The position numbers and the translations under genes are program-made. 64,000 nt of DNA from Enterococcus sp. CSURQ0835 (GTDB taxonomy: Bacteria; Bacillota; Bacilli; Lactobacillales; Enterococcaceae), in the NCBI RefSeq assembly GCF_902706605.1, contig NZ_CACSLH010000001.1, positions 1-64,000 on the forward strand, in the 5' to 3' direction. Below the pieces are notes generated by a model, which did no database searches, was not told where the DNA came from, and saw nothing but the letters and a program-made list of their open reading frames with translations. How positions within the stretch are numbered: position 1 is the stretch's first letter; every line of letters starts with the position of its first letter. Positions 63,053 to 64,000 of this stretch are shown in pieces.

Positions 63053-64000
63053 TTATAATTGAAATTGATTTTTTCTTTCGATTAAATAGTGTGCCAGAAT
63101 CTCATCTCGATTTTTTAAATAGCTAGGGTTCCGATCAATCGGATGGACACGATTTGATAAAAAAACAAACGCGCCGTGTCGTTTAACATCCAACAATAAA
63201 AAAGTTCCGGTATAGCCGGTATGGAACAATAAATTTTGCTGGTCGACTAAGCTATGTTTCAAATTCCAACCTAAGCTCCGATCACCTTTTTGATTGGGCG
63301 TTTGATCATGCAATAAAGAGTCGATCGTTGCCGGTTGTAAAAATTGTTTGCCATTGACGAAGCCTTCATTTAAATACAGTGCGCAAAATTTTTGTAAATC
63401 TGCATTCGTCGTAAACAGTCCCGCATTTCCTGCATGTTCAGCTAAGACACGGGCTTTAGGATCATGCGTCTCACCTTTTAAAATGCGGCCATCCGCTAAT
63501 TTTTCGGTGGGAATGATTCGATCTGTGATATGCGTCGGTAAAAACAAACTATCCGTCATCCCGAGCGGTGCTAAGACTTCCTGTTTAAAAACCGTCACGA
63601 CATCTTGTTGATACAATTCTTCAATCAAAAAACCCAATAAAATCGTTCCGGCATCCGTGTATTTTACGACTTGACCTAAATGTTTTCCCGGTTGCAAAGT
63701 GAGGTATGCGGCGCGCAACTCTTTTGCATCCAACTGATCCCGATTGGGAATATACGTCTGAATATCAGAAGTGTGGGTGAGTAAATGGCGTAAGGTGATC
63801 GTTTGATTTTGAAATTGTGGTAACAAATCACACAACGGCTGATCCCAAGTAAGCTTTCCTTGTTCAAAGAGTTTCAACATCACCGTCGTCGTACAAACGA
63901 CTTTTGTTAGTGAGGCCACATCAAATAATTTATCTAACTCCATCGGGACACGCGTCGGTTCGACTTGTGCCAGTCCTAATGCATGAGTCTCACTTTTTCC
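63053..64000 (-). CDS. Serine hydrolase, class C beta-lactamase family (partial)
   Basis: The reading frame stays open to the window edge, so the 5' end lies beyond 64000. Catalytic SxxK is in VASLTKVV, the Tyr motif is KYTDAG and the KTG-like motif is HTGYTG. Family members are peptidases, esterases or D,D-peptidases; antibiotic resistance is not implied. An ATG at 63943 is internal, since 19 codons of sensible sequence precede it. Upstream neighbour of manA. Confidence 0.85.
   Translation of the reverse strand, partial: GKSETHALGLAQVEPTRVPMELDKLFDVASLTKVVCTTTVMLKLFEQGKLTWDQPLCDLLPQFQNQTITLRHLLTHTSDIQTYIPNRDQLDAKELRAAYLTLQPGKHLGQVVKYTDAGTILLGFLIEELYQQDVVTVFKQEVLAPLGMTDSLFLPTHITDRIIPTEKLADGRILKGETHDPKARVLAEHAGNAGLFTTNADLQKFCALYLNEGFVNGKQFLQPATIDSLLHDQTPNQKGDRSLGWNLKHSLVDQQNLLFHTGYTGTFLLLDVKRHGAFVFLSNRVHPIDRNPSYLKNRDEILAHYLIERKNQFQL

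Noticed and set aside
63053-63943. Complete serine hydrolase starting at the ATG at 63943
   Set aside because: The frame stays open for 19 sensible codons up to the window edge and the ATG has no ribosome site, so the gene is truncated by the window.

Overview
The window looks like chromosome from a low-to-moderate GC lactic acid bacterium (Lactobacillales), most consistent with Enterococcus or a close relative. The support is a zinc-finger ClpE with HrcA and CtsR sites, a DUF1827 gene, the SufCDSUB order, a metNIQ operon behind a methionine T-box, MurT/GatD, NtdP and an LPXTG surface protein. The species cannot be fixed from the sequence alone.

Layout. 0.2-18.9 kb is ordinary chromosome: clpE under two stress repressors; prfC with two polytopic membrane proteins; a CNNM/CBS membrane protein; an AI-2E family permease; ntdP; mutY-recX; a secreted repeat protein; an RlmCD-type rRNA methyltransferase; stress and house-cleaning genes. 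19.0-20.4 kb is decayed accessory DNA: an IS3 OrfA fragment, a 173-aa membrane protein, out-of-frame coding debris and an orphan terminator. 20.5-30.8 kb is a mobile island of about 10.3 kb inserted beside sufB. It is bounded by an 18-nt imperfect direct repeat. It has the core plan of phage-inducible chromosomal islands: integrase and repressor-like regulator divergent from a small HTH protein and a primase. Its cargo is a Sau3AI/MutH-like restriction endonuclease, a cytosine-5 methyltransferase, a Vsr nicking endonuclease and a module of two XRE regulators with small membrane proteins. 30.9-39.2 kb holds the suf operon and metNIQ.

39.2-52.8 kb holds gcvH, a YusI-like gene interrupted by TGA at its redox-cysteine codon, rodA, GNAT and DUF1361 genes, tRNA-Thr(CGU), upp, glyA, a ywlC-type TsaC gene with a DnaA-box cluster at its 5' end, prmC, prfA, tdk, a Ktr/Trk channel and murT-gatD. 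52.8-61.8 kb is one tight six-gene operon read leftward: a SipW-type signal peptidase, a TasA/CalY-like protein, an LPKTG-anchored protein, two further proteins with the same type of leader, and an 1849-aa secreted protein. manA and a serine hydrolase cut by the window edge close the window.

The strongest candidate for an undescribed system is the SipW operon. It carries its own processing enzyme, several substrates that share a leader signature, one wall-anchored partner and one giant secreted partner, and so could build a TasA-like surface fibre. The second is the island. GATC is strongly over-represented in the host chromosome (about 20 per kb in a hand-counted sample) and nearly absent from the island (7 sites found by eye in about 10.3 kb), although the island encodes what looks like a GATC-type restriction-modification system. 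A third oddity is the UGA codon in place of the first CXXC cysteine of the YusI-like protein.
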